Shown here: piece by piece, positions 52,628 to 60,895 of the stretch
Layout: each line of letters opens with the position of its first letter
Numbering within the stretch: position 1 is the stretch's first letter
Origin: Clostridium sp. KNHs205
Lineage (GTDB): Bacteria; Bacillota; Clostridia; Lachnospirales; Lachnospiraceae
Assembly: GCF_000702945.1 (NCBI RefSeq)
Contig: NZ_JNLE01000003.1
Span: forward strand, 908,501 to 972,500
Length of the DNA stretch: 64,000 nt
Reading direction: 5' to 3'
The notes under the pieces: model-generated
What the model was told of the DNA's origin: nothing
What the model saw: only the letters and a program-made list of their open reading frames with translations
Database searches by the model: none
Position numbers and translations under genes: made by a program

Positions 52628-54382
52628 ATGAATCAAAAAATACAGATTCTTAAATGGATGGGAAAGAGAACCCATCCTCATATTATTTCTCTGATAACTT
52701 TAGTGCTGGCAGGAAGTGTCTCCTCTGTTATTAAGGTGATAATGGCTTATCTGTCGAAAGATTTGATTGATTCCTTTATGGGGGGTATTACGAAAGCAAC
52801 AGTACAGGGAGGAATTCTCTTTGCAGCATCTGTGCTTATTCTATTGTTTGGGAAATGGCTTATTACAGTTCTTACAGTTCATACCACCGAAAATATGACG
52901 GGAAGCTTAAAGGAAGAAGTATATGAAAAGCTTGCAAAGACTGACTGGATGGAATACGCCAGGTACCATACAGGTGATATGGCAACCCGGGTTAACGGAG
53001 ACACCCAGGTTATAGTAAATGGAATAATTAATGGACTAACCAGAGGGGCAGCTTCCGTAATGGGTCTGGCAGCAGCCTTTTTTGTTCTGATGTCCTTTCA
53101 TAGAGGTGTGGCTTATTTTTCTGTATTAGTAGGTCCGGTGGCACTAATTCTGGGTGCTTTTGCAGGTTCCCGTTATGTATCCGTTCATGAAGAAGCCCAG
53201 AAAGCGGATTCCAGCTACAGATCCTATCTACAGGAATGTCTGGAGCATATGCTGATTATTAAGACCTTTGGCAGAGAAGGAGAGAGCAGAGTCAAGCTGC
53301 GAGAGCTTCAGGCGGAGAAGAAAAGGCTGGCACTTAAGAGGAATTATACCTCTGCCGTTACAAATACATTAATAATGATAGGTTTATGGATAGGCTTTCT
53401 TGCAGTATTTGGATGGGGAGCTGCCTATGTGCTGGACAGCACACTGACAGTGGGCACGATTACTGCCTACATACAGCTTATCTTACAGGTAATCCTGCCT
53501 TTTATTGAACTGGCTTCTCTTTTTCCTATGATTTATTCGGCAGCCGGTTCTGCAAAGAGAATAATAGAAGTAGAGGGCTTAAGGGAGGATTTAGAGCCTG
53601 ATAAGGCTGTGGAGCAGTCGGTTGCGGATGCCCCTGTCAGGGAGAAGGTAAATGGCTTTGAAAGCATTGATTTGATGGAGCTGACTTTTGCCTATACTCC
53701 TGAGAAACTGGTGCTAAAAGATATAACTTTTTCGTTAGAGGCAGGAGATATCCTGGCATTAACCGGTGCATCAGGAGAGGGAAAAACAACTTTGATCTAT
53801 CTGCTCATGCAGCTGCTAAGACCAACCGGCGGGCATATATATATAAAAGACAAGGGAATTAATTATGACCTTGAGAGCTGTTACATAAGGCAGCTAATAT
53901 CCTATGTACCACAGGGGAATACCTTATTTTCCGGTACAATAGAAGAGAATCTAAGGGTCGGGGACAGTCAGGCAGACAGAGAAGAGCAAAAGGAGATGTT
54001 AAAGGCTGCCTGTGCCTGGGAATTTGTAAGCGAATTACCGCAAGGCCTTGATACAAGCTTAGGAGAACGGGGAGTGGGACTATCGGAGGGACAAGCTCAA
54101 AGAATATCCATAGCAAGAGCGCTTATTCGAAAGAAACCCTTACTTATTTTAGATGAAGCAACCTCGGCGCTGGATATGGATACAGAAAGAGAAGTTATAC
54201 ACAATATCAGTAAATTAAGAGAAGTCAGCTGTATCATCATAACTCACAGGCTCTCAATCCTCCGGTACTGCCGCAGGGTGCTTGAGTTAAATGGCGGCAG
54301 GCTCAGAGAAAGGAGTGCAGAAGAAATTCTGTCAGAATTTAATGAAATGGCTAACGAAGTTGCAGCCACTGGAGTAATTTGA
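52628..54382 (+). CDS. ABC transporter, fused permease and ATPase
   Basis: 584 residues: about six N-terminal membrane helices followed by a nucleotide-binding domain with Walker A GASGEGKTT (near 385), signature LSEGQAQRISIARAL and Walker B LLILDEATSALD. There is no N-terminal C39 peptidase domain, so leader cleavage must come from elsewhere, such as the S26-type protease. It probably exports the matured peptide. The open frame extends to an ATG at 52601, but that lies inside the P4 hairpin of the upstream RNA; ATG 52628 is preferred. Confidence 0.9.
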   Translation: MNQKIQILKWMGKRTHPHIISLITLVLAGSVSSVIKVIMAYLSKDLIDSFMGGITKATVQGGILFAASVLILLFGKWLITVLTVHTTENMTGSLKEEVYEKLAKTDWMEYARYHTGDMATRVNGDTQVIVNGIINGLTRGAASVMGLAAAFFVLMSFHRGVAYFSVLVGPVALILGAFAGSRYVSVHEEAQKADSSYRSYLQECLEHMLIIKTFGREGESRVKLRELQAEKKRLALKRNYTSAVTNTLIMIGLWIGFLAVFGWGAAYVLDSTLTVGTITAYIQLILQVILPFIELASLFPMIYSAAGSAKRIIEVEGLREDLEPDKAVEQSVADAPVREKVNGFESIDLMELTFAYTPEKLVLKDITFSLEAGDILALTGASGEGKTTLIYLLMQLLRPTGGHIYIKDKGINYDLESCYIRQLISYVPQGNTLFSGTIEENLRVGDSQADREEQKEMLKAACAWEFVSELPQGLDTSLGERGVGLSEGQAQRISIARALIRKKPLLILDEATSALDMDTEREVIHNISKLREVSCIIITHRLSILRYCRRVLELNGGRLRERSAEEILSEFNEMANEVAATGVI

Positions 54383-55604
54383 TCCGTTTTTCATAAGAAG
54401 CTGTAAATTTCTTTTTATATACGAAAGGAAGAACAGACAGCTGCCGGAGATTATAGACGGCCCGGTGCAGCCAGGCAAAGGGGAGCAGCAGGGGGTACTT
54501 TCTCACATATCGGTATTGATAATGTAATTTATCGGGACTGGGAAAGAAAAATCGCAGAAGATGCACCAATTTATCTGTATTATGTCCTGCTGATTTACTT
54601 GGGGTTATATCAGATGACATGGCAGGGGTACTATTCTTCATATACAATAAGATGTGCCTGGAGGCCTCCCGTTCCTTCGTTCTCTTACCGTAAACACCGG
54701 AATTAAGGATATCTTCAATTAAGAGCTGCTGATACATGGTACTGTCAGTTGAATTCTCCTTCAGGATATAAGCCGGAACCGGAAGCTTAAAAAGCTGGTG
54801 GCATACCTGGAATATAGTTGTGGTAAACTTTTCCCAGCCATACTCTCTCATTTCTGCCAGAATATCTTCCCAGGCAAAATCATTAAGATGAGCGTTGAGA
54901 AATAAAGTAAGATCACATATTTGTCTGATACCGATACCACTAAGCATAACATGGTGAATGGTGTGAAAGAGCAAATGAAGTATCTGATCTTCTACTGAAA
55001 GAACCAGAACGGGAACTTCGCCTATATAATCATAATGAGCCTTGCTCCAGACAGTATCACTAAAATGTTTCTTATTTTCCGAGGATTCATTGATTGTCAG
55101 GATTTCATGGAGCTCTATCTCAGGATAGTCGGTATGTAAATATGCGATATGTCTTTCGCTGGCTTTTCCTTTTCGATACCCCAGGGAAGTAAGCACCTTA
55201 TGTGCCTCTTGCAGATCAGCTGAATGAACCAGTACATCAGCATCCCCCATGGTGCGGAGTTCAGGGTGCGGGTAGTATTCCCTGATTATAAGTCCTTTAA
55301 GTGCAATAATGGGAATACTGGCTTCAATAAAGGCAGCAAATACCTTTTCCATCTGTTCTAGGTGCAGTATCTGAAGAGCGGCTTCTCTTAGAACTTCACA
55401 TTTATAAGCCTCAGTAAAGGCAGCATCAGGCCGAAGCTCTTTGGGAAGCTCCTCAAGGAGTGGATAGATTAACGTGTGAACCTGATGTGCTTTGGCTTCT
55501 TCATATAAAGCATCCCAATCAGTTTGTTCAGGAACAGCATCAGGATGTTTACCGTATATAGCAGACGATAATAATTGAATTAAGACAGCACTGTGTTCCA
55601 ACAT
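54351..55604 (-). CDS. Nucleotidyltransferase family protein (PF14907 type)
   Basis: 417 residues on the minus strand. The nucleotidyltransferase motif MGDADVLV is preceded by ALKGLIIREYYPHPELRT, matching the NTP_transf_5 family, whose members recur in lasso and other RiPP clusters together with HprK-like kinases; the activity is not established. GGGAGGG lies 9 nt before the ATG at 55604, preferred over an ATG at 55622 that precedes that site. Its 3' end overlaps the ABC transporter gene by 32 bp, convergently. Confidence 0.85.
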   Translation of the reverse strand: MLEHSAVLIQLLSSAIYGKHPDAVPEQTDWDALYEEAKAHQVHTLIYPLLEELPKELRPDAAFTEAYKCEVLREAALQILHLEQMEKVFAAFIEASIPIIALKGLIIREYYPHPELRTMGDADVLVHSADLQEAHKVLTSLGYRKGKASERHIAYLHTDYPEIELHEILTINESSENKKHFSDTVWSKAHYDYIGEVPVLVLSVEDQILHLLFHTIHHVMLSGIGIRQICDLTLFLNAHLNDFAWEDILAEMREYGWEKFTTTIFQVCHQLFKLPVPAYILKENSTDSTMYQQLLIEDILNSGVYGKRTKEREASRHILLYMKNSTPAMSSDITPSKSAGHNTDKLVHLLRFFFPSPDKLHYQYRYVRKYPLLLPFAWLHRAVYNLRQLSVLPFVYKKKFTASYEKRIKLLQWLQLR

Positions 55605-55649
55605 AAATTTAAGCCCTCCCATGCATTGACAATGTTAAACATTTACAAA

Positions 55650-55679
55650 ATTATAGCATATTCTAAAGCAGCGGGACAA
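55650..55679 (-). promoter_or_regulatory. Promoter of the nucleotidyltransferase gene
   Basis: On the minus strand, TTGTCC (55679-55674), an 18-bp spacer and TATAAT (55655-55650), about 45 nt before the start codon. Confidence 0.65.
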
Positions 55680-55779
55680 CCAATTAAAGCAGACAAAAAA
55701 AGCCTAAATCCTACAGGATTAGAGAATTGTAGAAACGAGATCGATTTGAGAGACTATGTTAACTGAAGGATAGAAGGAA

Positions 55780-55869
55780 GAGTGAAGAAAATATACCAAT
55801 GAAAGGATGCCACGCCAGGATTCCTTCACTCTTAATAAAAGTGGCGGTATCGCAGGTCTGCCTGTGATA
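55780..55869 (+). ncRNA. Repeated cis-regulatory RNA candidate, copy C
   Basis: P1 pairs 55780-55787 with 55824-55831 (8 bp); the pseudoknot stem is 55808-55813 with 55841-55846; P4 is 55848-55855 with 55862-55869. The LCP gene starts 16 nt after P4, behind a good GGGAGTG ribosome site. Conserved unpaired stretches shared with copies A and B include GAAAGG before the pseudoknot strand. Confidence 0.7.
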
Positions 55870-55885
55870 TGCAGGGAGTGTAATT

Positions 55886-57001
55886 ATGGAAGACTTAGAA
55901 CAGAGAAGTAACAGGAAATGGAAGAAGCTGCTGCTGTTAATATTGTTTGCCATAGGTTTACTGGTGTTAAGTGCGTATCTTCTGGTGCATAGTTATATCA
56001 GTAAAATAAACAACAGCAGTTCACTTAAGGCAAATACACAGGCAGCAGAGACACAGGCTATGGATTTACCGGAGGACACTGACGGCACTGAACCTGATTC
56101 ACCTGTAAGTGATATAGAAAATGCAGAAAACGAAATCCGTAAAAACATGGAGGCTAACAGTACTACCGTCTTATCAGACAAAAATGTATTTAATCTTTTA
56201 CTGATAGGAACCGATGCCAGGGCAAAAGGTGAAAATTCCAGATCAGATGCAATGATTCTGGTGTCAATTAATAAAAAGAAGAAAACCATTACAGCTACCT
56301 CGCTGTTAAGAGATATCTACCTTCAAATACCTGGTAAGAATAATAACAGGTTAAACGCAGCCTGTGCCTTTGGAGGACCGGAGCTGTTAATGGACACCAT
56401 AGAGCAGAACTTTAAAGTAGCGGTAGATCGTTATGTCTCTGTGGATTTTTATGTCTTTATGGATATAGTAGATGCTGTCGGCGGTGTAACGATAAATGTG
56501 ACCAAAGAGGAAATACCCATTATCAACGATTACATAGCGGAGTTAAATCGATTGCAGGGAGAAGAGAACGGGGTAGATTACCTGACAAGTTCCGGTGAAC
56601 TGAAACTAAACGGTAAGCAGGCCTTAGGTTATGCAAGAAACCGTTATATAGGAACGGATTTTGAAAGAACTGCCAGGCAGAGAAGGGTATTGGAGCAGGC
56701 CTTTAACAAAGTAAAGAAATTGAATTTATTAGAACTGAATAAATTACTGAATAAATTGCTTCCGGAGATAACCACAGATCTATCGGAGGGGGATATCTTC
56801 TCATTGATACTTTCTCTTCCGAAGTATGCCGGTTATGAGCTGAATCAATGGAGTATACCGGTAGATAATTCCTATCAATTCATGCGTATACGGGGAATGG
56901 AGGTTATAACGCTTGATTTTAACCGTAATATCGAAGCCTTAAGGGCAAAAATCTACGATGAGACAGCTCCTGTAACACAAGCCTATGCACCGGAGGAATA
57001 A
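55886..57001 (+). CDS. LytR-CpsA-Psr (LCP) family glycopolymer ligase
   Basis: 371 residues: a short cytoplasmic N-terminus, one transmembrane helix (about 15-35), a spacer, and the LCP catalytic domain from about 105 with LIGTDARAKGENSRSDAMI, TSLLRDIYLQIPG, NRLNAACAFGGPELLMDTIEQ and the later RQRRVLEQAF. LCP enzymes attach lipid-linked polymers to peptidoglycan, the natural last step for the block 1/block 2 polysaccharide. It is preceded by the pseudoknot RNA copy C. Confidence 0.93.
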   Translation: MEDLEQRSNRKWKKLLLLILFAIGLLVLSAYLLVHSYISKINNSSSLKANTQAAETQAMDLPEDTDGTEPDSPVSDIENAENEIRKNMEANSTTVLSDKNVFNLLLIGTDARAKGENSRSDAMILVSINKKKKTITATSLLRDIYLQIPGKNNNRLNAACAFGGPELLMDTIEQNFKVAVDRYVSVDFYVFMDIVDAVGGVTINVTKEEIPIINDYIAELNRLQGEENGVDYLTSSGELKLNGKQALGYARNRYIGTDFERTARQRRVLEQAFNKVKKLNLLELNKLLNKLLPEITTDLSEGDIFSLILSLPKYAGYELNQWSIPVDNSYQFMRIRGMEVITLDFNRNIEALRAKIYDETAPVTQAYAPEE

Positions 57002-57313
57002 GGCTGATCGATGAGGCAAAACTTTGGAGCAGACCATGAGATAGGCTGACCTTTTATCCATTTTCGTTGCAAAGCCCTCAGACAATGTTAGCCTTTCAAC
57101 TAGGCACAACAGCCGCCATGTAAGTGTCATTAAGAACCCGTCAAAGGGAACTAATGTAAGCCTATATTATCTGTTTCGCTACAAGTATTATAATCTACAT
57201 CTGCTGTTCTGCCGTAAGTCAGGCGACTTGACATAGAAAGAGTTATGTTATACCATAATTTATTAAATAAAAGTGGCATCCTGCAAAAAATGTAATAGAA
57301 TAGTAGGAAGAAA
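57002..57313. other. Intergenic stretch, no supported feature
   Basis: 312 bases between the LCP and VanZ-like genes. I see no strong promoter, terminator or structured element; short minus-strand open frames have no ribosome site or recognisable sequence. Confidence 0.5.
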
Positions 57314-57841
57314 ATGAAAAGGCATATAAGAATGGATAATAATAAATTGTGGTTAACCTGGATACCGGCATTGTTAATAATGGTAATGATATTTATGTTT
57401 TCCATGGAAAACGGAAATCAATCCTCAGATCTGAGCGGTTCGTTGACGAAGTCCATGGTGGAAGCTGTAATTGATGCTATAGACCTGGAGTTAACCCAGG
57501 CAAAAGAAGCGAATATAATAGAGCTTATACATACTCCCATAAGGAAGGTAGGACATCTGACTGAATACGCCTTGCTTGGAATTGCAGTATCCTTCCCTTT
57601 ATTACTGAAACACGGGTTAAAAGGAAAGCGTCGTTTTATTACAGGACTTTTAATTTGTACACTCTATGCGGCTACTGACGAAATACATCAGTTATTTGTT
57701 CCCGGAAGATCCGGTATGGTAACCGATGTGCTTATTGATGCCCTGGGGGCAGGGCTTGGAATCCTGCTGTTTCAGGGGATACACAGCCTGAAATCATCAT
57801 TAAAAAAATCACATAAAATTCCTATTGACAAAGTCGTATAA
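57314..57841 (+). CDS. VanZ-family protein
   Basis: 175 residues. It shows the clearer VanZ pattern: an N-terminal helix (LWLTWIPALLIMVMIFMFS), the RKVGHLTEYALLGIAVSF motif with conserved His and Glu-Tyr, YAATDEIHQLFVPGRSG and MVTDVLIDALGAGLGILLF. Family function is not well defined. AGGAAG precedes the ATG. The promoter of the ribU riboswitch lies within its last codons. Confidence 0.88.
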   Translation: MKRHIRMDNNKLWLTWIPALLIMVMIFMFSMENGNQSSDLSGSLTKSMVEAVIDAIDLELTQAKEANIIELIHTPIRKVGHLTEYALLGIAVSFPLLLKHGLKGKRRFITGLLICTLYAATDEIHQLFVPGRSGMVTDVLIDALGAGLGILLFQGIHSLKSSLKKSHKIPIDKVV

Positions 57842-57853
57842 TAGGATTATTAT
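57825..57853 (+). promoter_or_regulatory. Promoter of the FMN riboswitch-ribU transcript
   Basis: TTGACA (57825-57830), a 17-bp spacer and TATTAT (57848-57853), overlapping the 3' end of the VanZ-family gene. Confidence 0.75.
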
Positions 57854-57876
57854 AAAGACACAAAAAAATAAGGAAA

Positions 57877-58003
57877 TTCTTCGGGGCAGGGTTAAATTCC
57901 CGACCGGCGGTAAAGTCCGCGACCTGATATACGGTTACACCGTTATCAGTTGATTTGGTGCAATTCCAAAACCGACAGTAAAGTCTGGATGTGAGAAGAA
58001 GCT
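57877..58003 (+). ncRNA. FMN riboswitch (RFN element)
   Basis: The conserved RFN blocks are in order: TTCGGGGCAGGGT, CCCGACCGGCGGTAA, GTCCGCGACC, a variable hairpin (ATACGGTTACACCGTTAT), TTGATTTGGTGCAATTCC, ACCGACAGTAAAGTCTGGAT and the closing GAGAAGAA. The element binds FMN and, with the terminator at 58038-58075, switches off ribU when flavin is plentiful. Confidence 0.97.
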
Positions 58004-58037
58004 GATTGCAGAATATGCATGATTCTATGTATTTAAT

Positions 58038-58075
58038 GGCCCCGAATATTTATATTCGGGGCCTTATTTTTCTGC
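58038..58075 (+). terminator. Riboswitch-controlled terminator
   Basis: A 12-bp GC-rich stem (GGCCCCGAATAT with its complement) ending near 58063, followed by TTATTTTT. It is the expression platform of the FMN riboswitch upstream of ribU. Confidence 0.92.
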
Positions 58076-58175
58076 TTCTGAAGTTATTACTTCCTTGGAG
58101 AGAGTGTGAATAAACGAAGAAATAGTTATTCAGCACCGAACACCAGGAATTTCCTTTCCAAAAGGAGAGATTAAT

Positions 58176-58796
58176 ATGAAAATGTCGGAGAACAAAATGA
58201 TGAGAGGAACCTATGAAAGAAAGAATATGTTTACTACCAAAGCAATGGTAACAGTGAGTTTATTATCTGCACTGTCCTATGTGCTGATGCTTTTGGAGTC
58301 TCCTCCCTTTATCGGATTTTTAAGACTGGAATTCAGTGATATTCCTGCGTTGCTCGGAGCTTTCTGGTTTGGGCCTGCAGCAGGTGTGGTAATAGAACTA
58401 ATAAAGAACCTTATAAAAGCCATAACTGCATCAAAGACTATGGGTATAGGGGAGCTGGCTAACTTTATTGTCAGTGTAGCTTATGTAGTACCTGCAGGGC
58501 TTCTGTTCCATAAACTGAAAGGTAAATATAAATCATTTTTAGTGTTCGGAGTAGCTACAATAGTAATGACTGTTGTTGGTTTTCTCATGAACTATTTCGT
58601 TACTGTACCCATGTATGCCAGAATGTATGGCGGAATAGAAAATATCGTTGCAGCAGCAACTATGATACCTGGAATCAAGGATATGTTTACTTTAATACTT
58701 CTTGGTATTACACCCTTTAATCTGGTAAAAGGAGTCTTTCTCGGAATAGTTGGTCAACTTACTTATGAAATGTTAAAGAAGAGAATACAGCTCTAA
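58176..58796 (+). CDS. ribU: Riboflavin ECF transporter substrate-binding subunit RibU
   Basis: 206 residues with about six hydrophobic helices. After a basic N-terminus come MVTVSLLSALSYVLMLLESP, FLRLEFSDIPALLGAFWFGP, the RibU-typical ELIKNLIKAI and a C-terminal LVKGVFLGIVGQL. RibU captures riboflavin and works with the shared ECF energising module (EcfA/A'/T), which is not in this window. Control by the upstream FMN riboswitch supports the assignment. AAAAGGAGA precedes the ATG. Confidence 0.95.
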   Translation: MKMSENKMMRGTYERKNMFTTKAMVTVSLLSALSYVLMLLESPPFIGFLRLEFSDIPALLGAFWFGPAAGVVIELIKNLIKAITASKTMGIGELANFIVSVAYVVPAGLLFHKLKGKYKSFLVFGVATIVMTVVGFLMNYFVTVPMYARMYGGIENIVAAATMIPGIKDMFTLILLGITPFNLVKGVFLGIVGQLTYEMLKKRIQL

Positions 58797-58835
58797 AAAA
58801 CGAAGTTCTTTTGTTACTGACTACGTTAAGAAAAG

Positions 58836-59121
58836 CTCTGTATGATGTTGAAATCAATTCTGAAAGAAATTAAATACAGCCCAGTATGATATTTAATTTC
58901 TGAAAGACATTAAATGCAGCCTAGTGTGATGTTAAATCTCTGAAAAGAAATTAAATGCAGCCCAGTATGATGTTAAATCTCTGAAAGAAATTAAATGCAG
59001 CCCAGTGTGATGCTAAATCTCTGAAAGAAATTAAATGCAGCCCAGTATGATGTTAAATCTCTGAAAGAAATTAAATACAGCCCAGTGTGATGTTTAATTT
59101 CTGTCAGATATTAAAAAAACT
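58836..59121. repeat. 40-bp tandem repeat array
   Basis: Six full units run from 58860 to 59100 (40 bp each, the third 41 bp), plus partial units at both ends. The consensus begins CTGAAAGAAATTAAATGCAG and continues CCCAGTATGATGTTAAATCT. The first and last units contain a perfect 10-bp dyad (GAAATTAAAT/ATTTAATTTC) that is imperfect in the inner units. There are no unique spacers, so it is not a CRISPR array, and no continuous reading frame was found. Confidence 0.92.
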
Positions 59122-59697
59122 ATAAGACATTAGGTGCAGACTGCCTGACGTTTAAAGCACAAACCTTAATATATCACATAAAAAGATGTACTTGCCGGCT
59201 TTGTATGCATAGTCTGAAAATTTTCAGAGTGTTTACAGGCCGGTATTTTTAGTACATTATGAAATAAAATGAATAAGCTTTTTATATATAGCTTTGTCAT
59301 TGCATCATATTTAATGAATTAATGGTTGAGTATAAGATACTTATAGAAGTATATTTGCAATAGGCCTGTAATCATGGGGTTACTAGAACTAAAGCTAGTA
59401 ATTACCTGTGATTTATAATTTAATGTTGTAAACATAGGTAATCAGCAGTACAATAAAAATATTGACTCATACTTGCAAGTGATTATATGATAGTAGCAAA
59501 CCATTTATAATTTAGATACCAAATAGTTTAAGGGCAGGTAATAAAGCAGGTAATAAGAAGGGAACTATCTAAACGAAGCAGTTGAGTATTAAGTTGAACA
59601 GCATGTGTAACTGTAATCATAAATATGAGAGAAAAAAGTTACAGAATTCAACCGGAATAAAATAACCGCAGAAAATTATAAGGAACTGTGAGAATTT
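59122..59697. other. AT-rich non-coding stretch with hairpins
   Basis: It contains a terminator-like structure at about 59190-59250 (CCGGC/GCCGG stem, a perfect inner palindrome TCTGAAAATTTTCAGA, then TATTTTT) and a hairpin near 59378-59412 (TACTAG/CTAGTA with flanking pairing). No gene is supported. A promoter for tsaE should lie near its end, but I could not choose one. Confidence 0.55.
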
Positions 59698-60126
59698 ATG
59701 ATAATAGAGACATATAACAGAGATGAAACCTACAGCCTGGGAAAAAGGCTGGGTGAAGAAGCAGGCAAAGGAGAGGTTTACTGTTTATCCGGTGATCTGG
59801 GAACAGGAAAAACAGTTTTTACCCAGGGTTTTGCAAGAGGTCTTGGAATCCTGGAACCGGTTAACAGCCCAACCTTTACTATTGTTTCTGAATACGAAGA
59901 AGGCAGACTGCCGCTATATCACTTTGACGTATATCGTATAGAGGATATTGAAGAAATGGAAGAGATAGGTTACGAGGATTATTTCTATGGAGAGGGTGTA
60001 TGTCTGGTGGAGTGGGCAGAGCTGATTAAGGAACTGCTTCCCGATAATCCGGTCAGAATTACCATAGAAAAGGATCCGGACAAAGGATTTGATTATCGTA
60101 GAATTACCGTAGAAAACAGCAGGTAA
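59698..60126 (+). CDS. tsaE: tRNA threonylcarbamoyladenosine biosynthesis ATPase TsaE
   Basis: 142 residues. Walker A GDLGTGKT at 32-39, NSPTFTIVSEY (switch I-like), LYHFDVYRI and VEWAE are TsaE hallmarks. TsaE is the ATPase that drives turnover of the TsaB-TsaD complex during t6A37 modification of tRNAs reading ANN codons. It starts the tsaE-tsaB-rimI gene run common in Firmicutes, with tsaD 2.3 kb further on. Confidence 0.96.
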   Translation: MIIETYNRDETYSLGKRLGEEAGKGEVYCLSGDLGTGKTVFTQGFARGLGILEPVNSPTFTIVSEYEEGRLPLYHFDVYRIEDIEEMEEIGYEDYFYGEGVCLVEWAELIKELLPDNPVRITIEKDPDKGFDYRRITVENSR

Positions 60127-60149
60127 GACATTTTTTCAATAATCTGATT

Positions 60150-60181
60150 GGTACGTGTGCCAGAGCACACAGATAGGAGCT
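60150..60181 (+). promoter_or_regulatory. Hairpin/ribosome-site module, copy 3
   Basis: GTGTGC/GCACAC hairpin with a 4-nt loop, followed by CAGATAGGAGCT, which holds the ribosome site of tsaB (ATG at 60185). It closely matches the module at 17887-17914, including the upstream CTGATT. Confidence 0.7.
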
Positions 60182-60184
60182 GAG

Positions 60185-60892
60185 ATGAAAATATTAGCCT
60201 TAGACAGTTCCGGACTTGTTGCTTCCGTAGCGGTAGTTACAGAGGAAAAAGTTCTTGGAGAATTTACAGTAAATAATAAAAAGACACATTCACAGACCTT
60301 ACTGCCTATGGTGGATGAAGTAATAAAGATAGTAGATATGGAGTTAGAGGAACTTGATGCCATTGCCGTTGCAGGGGGACCGGGCTCCTTTACCGGACTT
60401 CGAATCGGTGCTTCAACTGCCAAAGGGCTGGCTCTTGTACTAGATATACCCATTATCAATGTACCTACGGTGGATGCACTGGCATATAATTTCTTTGGAA
60501 CAGATAAACTTATCTGTCCTATGATGGATGCCAGGAGAAACCAGGTATATACAGGTCTTTATCAATGGAAGGCCGGAAACTTTACAGTGCTTCGTCCTCA
60601 GTTTGCCGCCGAGGTTGAAGAACTGGCAGCTATATTAAATGAGTATGAAAATGAGATATTGTTTTTGGGAGACGGGGTAGAAGCACAGTTGTCAAAGTTT
60701 GCTTCTTTATTGAAGGCACCTTATACCATAGCACCTATCCATCTCTCAAGGCAAAGAGCAGCAGCACTGGGTAGTTTAAGCGTAGAGTATTATAAAGCCG
60801 GACGTATTGAAAATGCAGACAGCTTTGAGCCTGAGTATTTAAGAATGTCTCAGGCAGAAAGAGAGAGAGCAGAAAAACAAGAAGGGGTGTAG
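60185..60892 (+). CDS. tsaB: tRNA threonylcarbamoyladenosine biosynthesis protein TsaB
   Basis: 235 residues of the ASKHA fold: ILALDSSGLVASVAVV at the N-terminus, THSQTLLPMVDEV, and AVAGGPGSFTGLRIGASTAKGLAL, the most diagnostic TsaB segment, then PMMDARRNQVYTGLY. It is the partner that stabilises TsaD in t6A synthesis. ATG 60185 is preferred over an in-frame upstream ATG at 60155 because the GGAGCT site lies between them. RimI follows 3 bp after the stop. Confidence 0.96.
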   Translation: MKILALDSSGLVASVAVVTEEKVLGEFTVNNKKTHSQTLLPMVDEVIKIVDMELEELDAIAVAGGPGSFTGLRIGASTAKGLALVLDIPIINVPTVDALAYNFFGTDKLICPMMDARRNQVYTGLYQWKAGNFTVLRPQFAAEVEELAAILNEYENEILFLGDGVEAQLSKFASLLKAPYTIAPIHLSRQRAAALGSLSVEYYKAGRIENADSFEPEYLRMSQAERERAEKQEGV

Positions 60893-60895
60893 TCT

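Noticed and set aside
58836..59121. CRISPR array
   Set aside because: The 40-bp units are contiguous and nearly identical with no unique spacers, and no cas genes are present.
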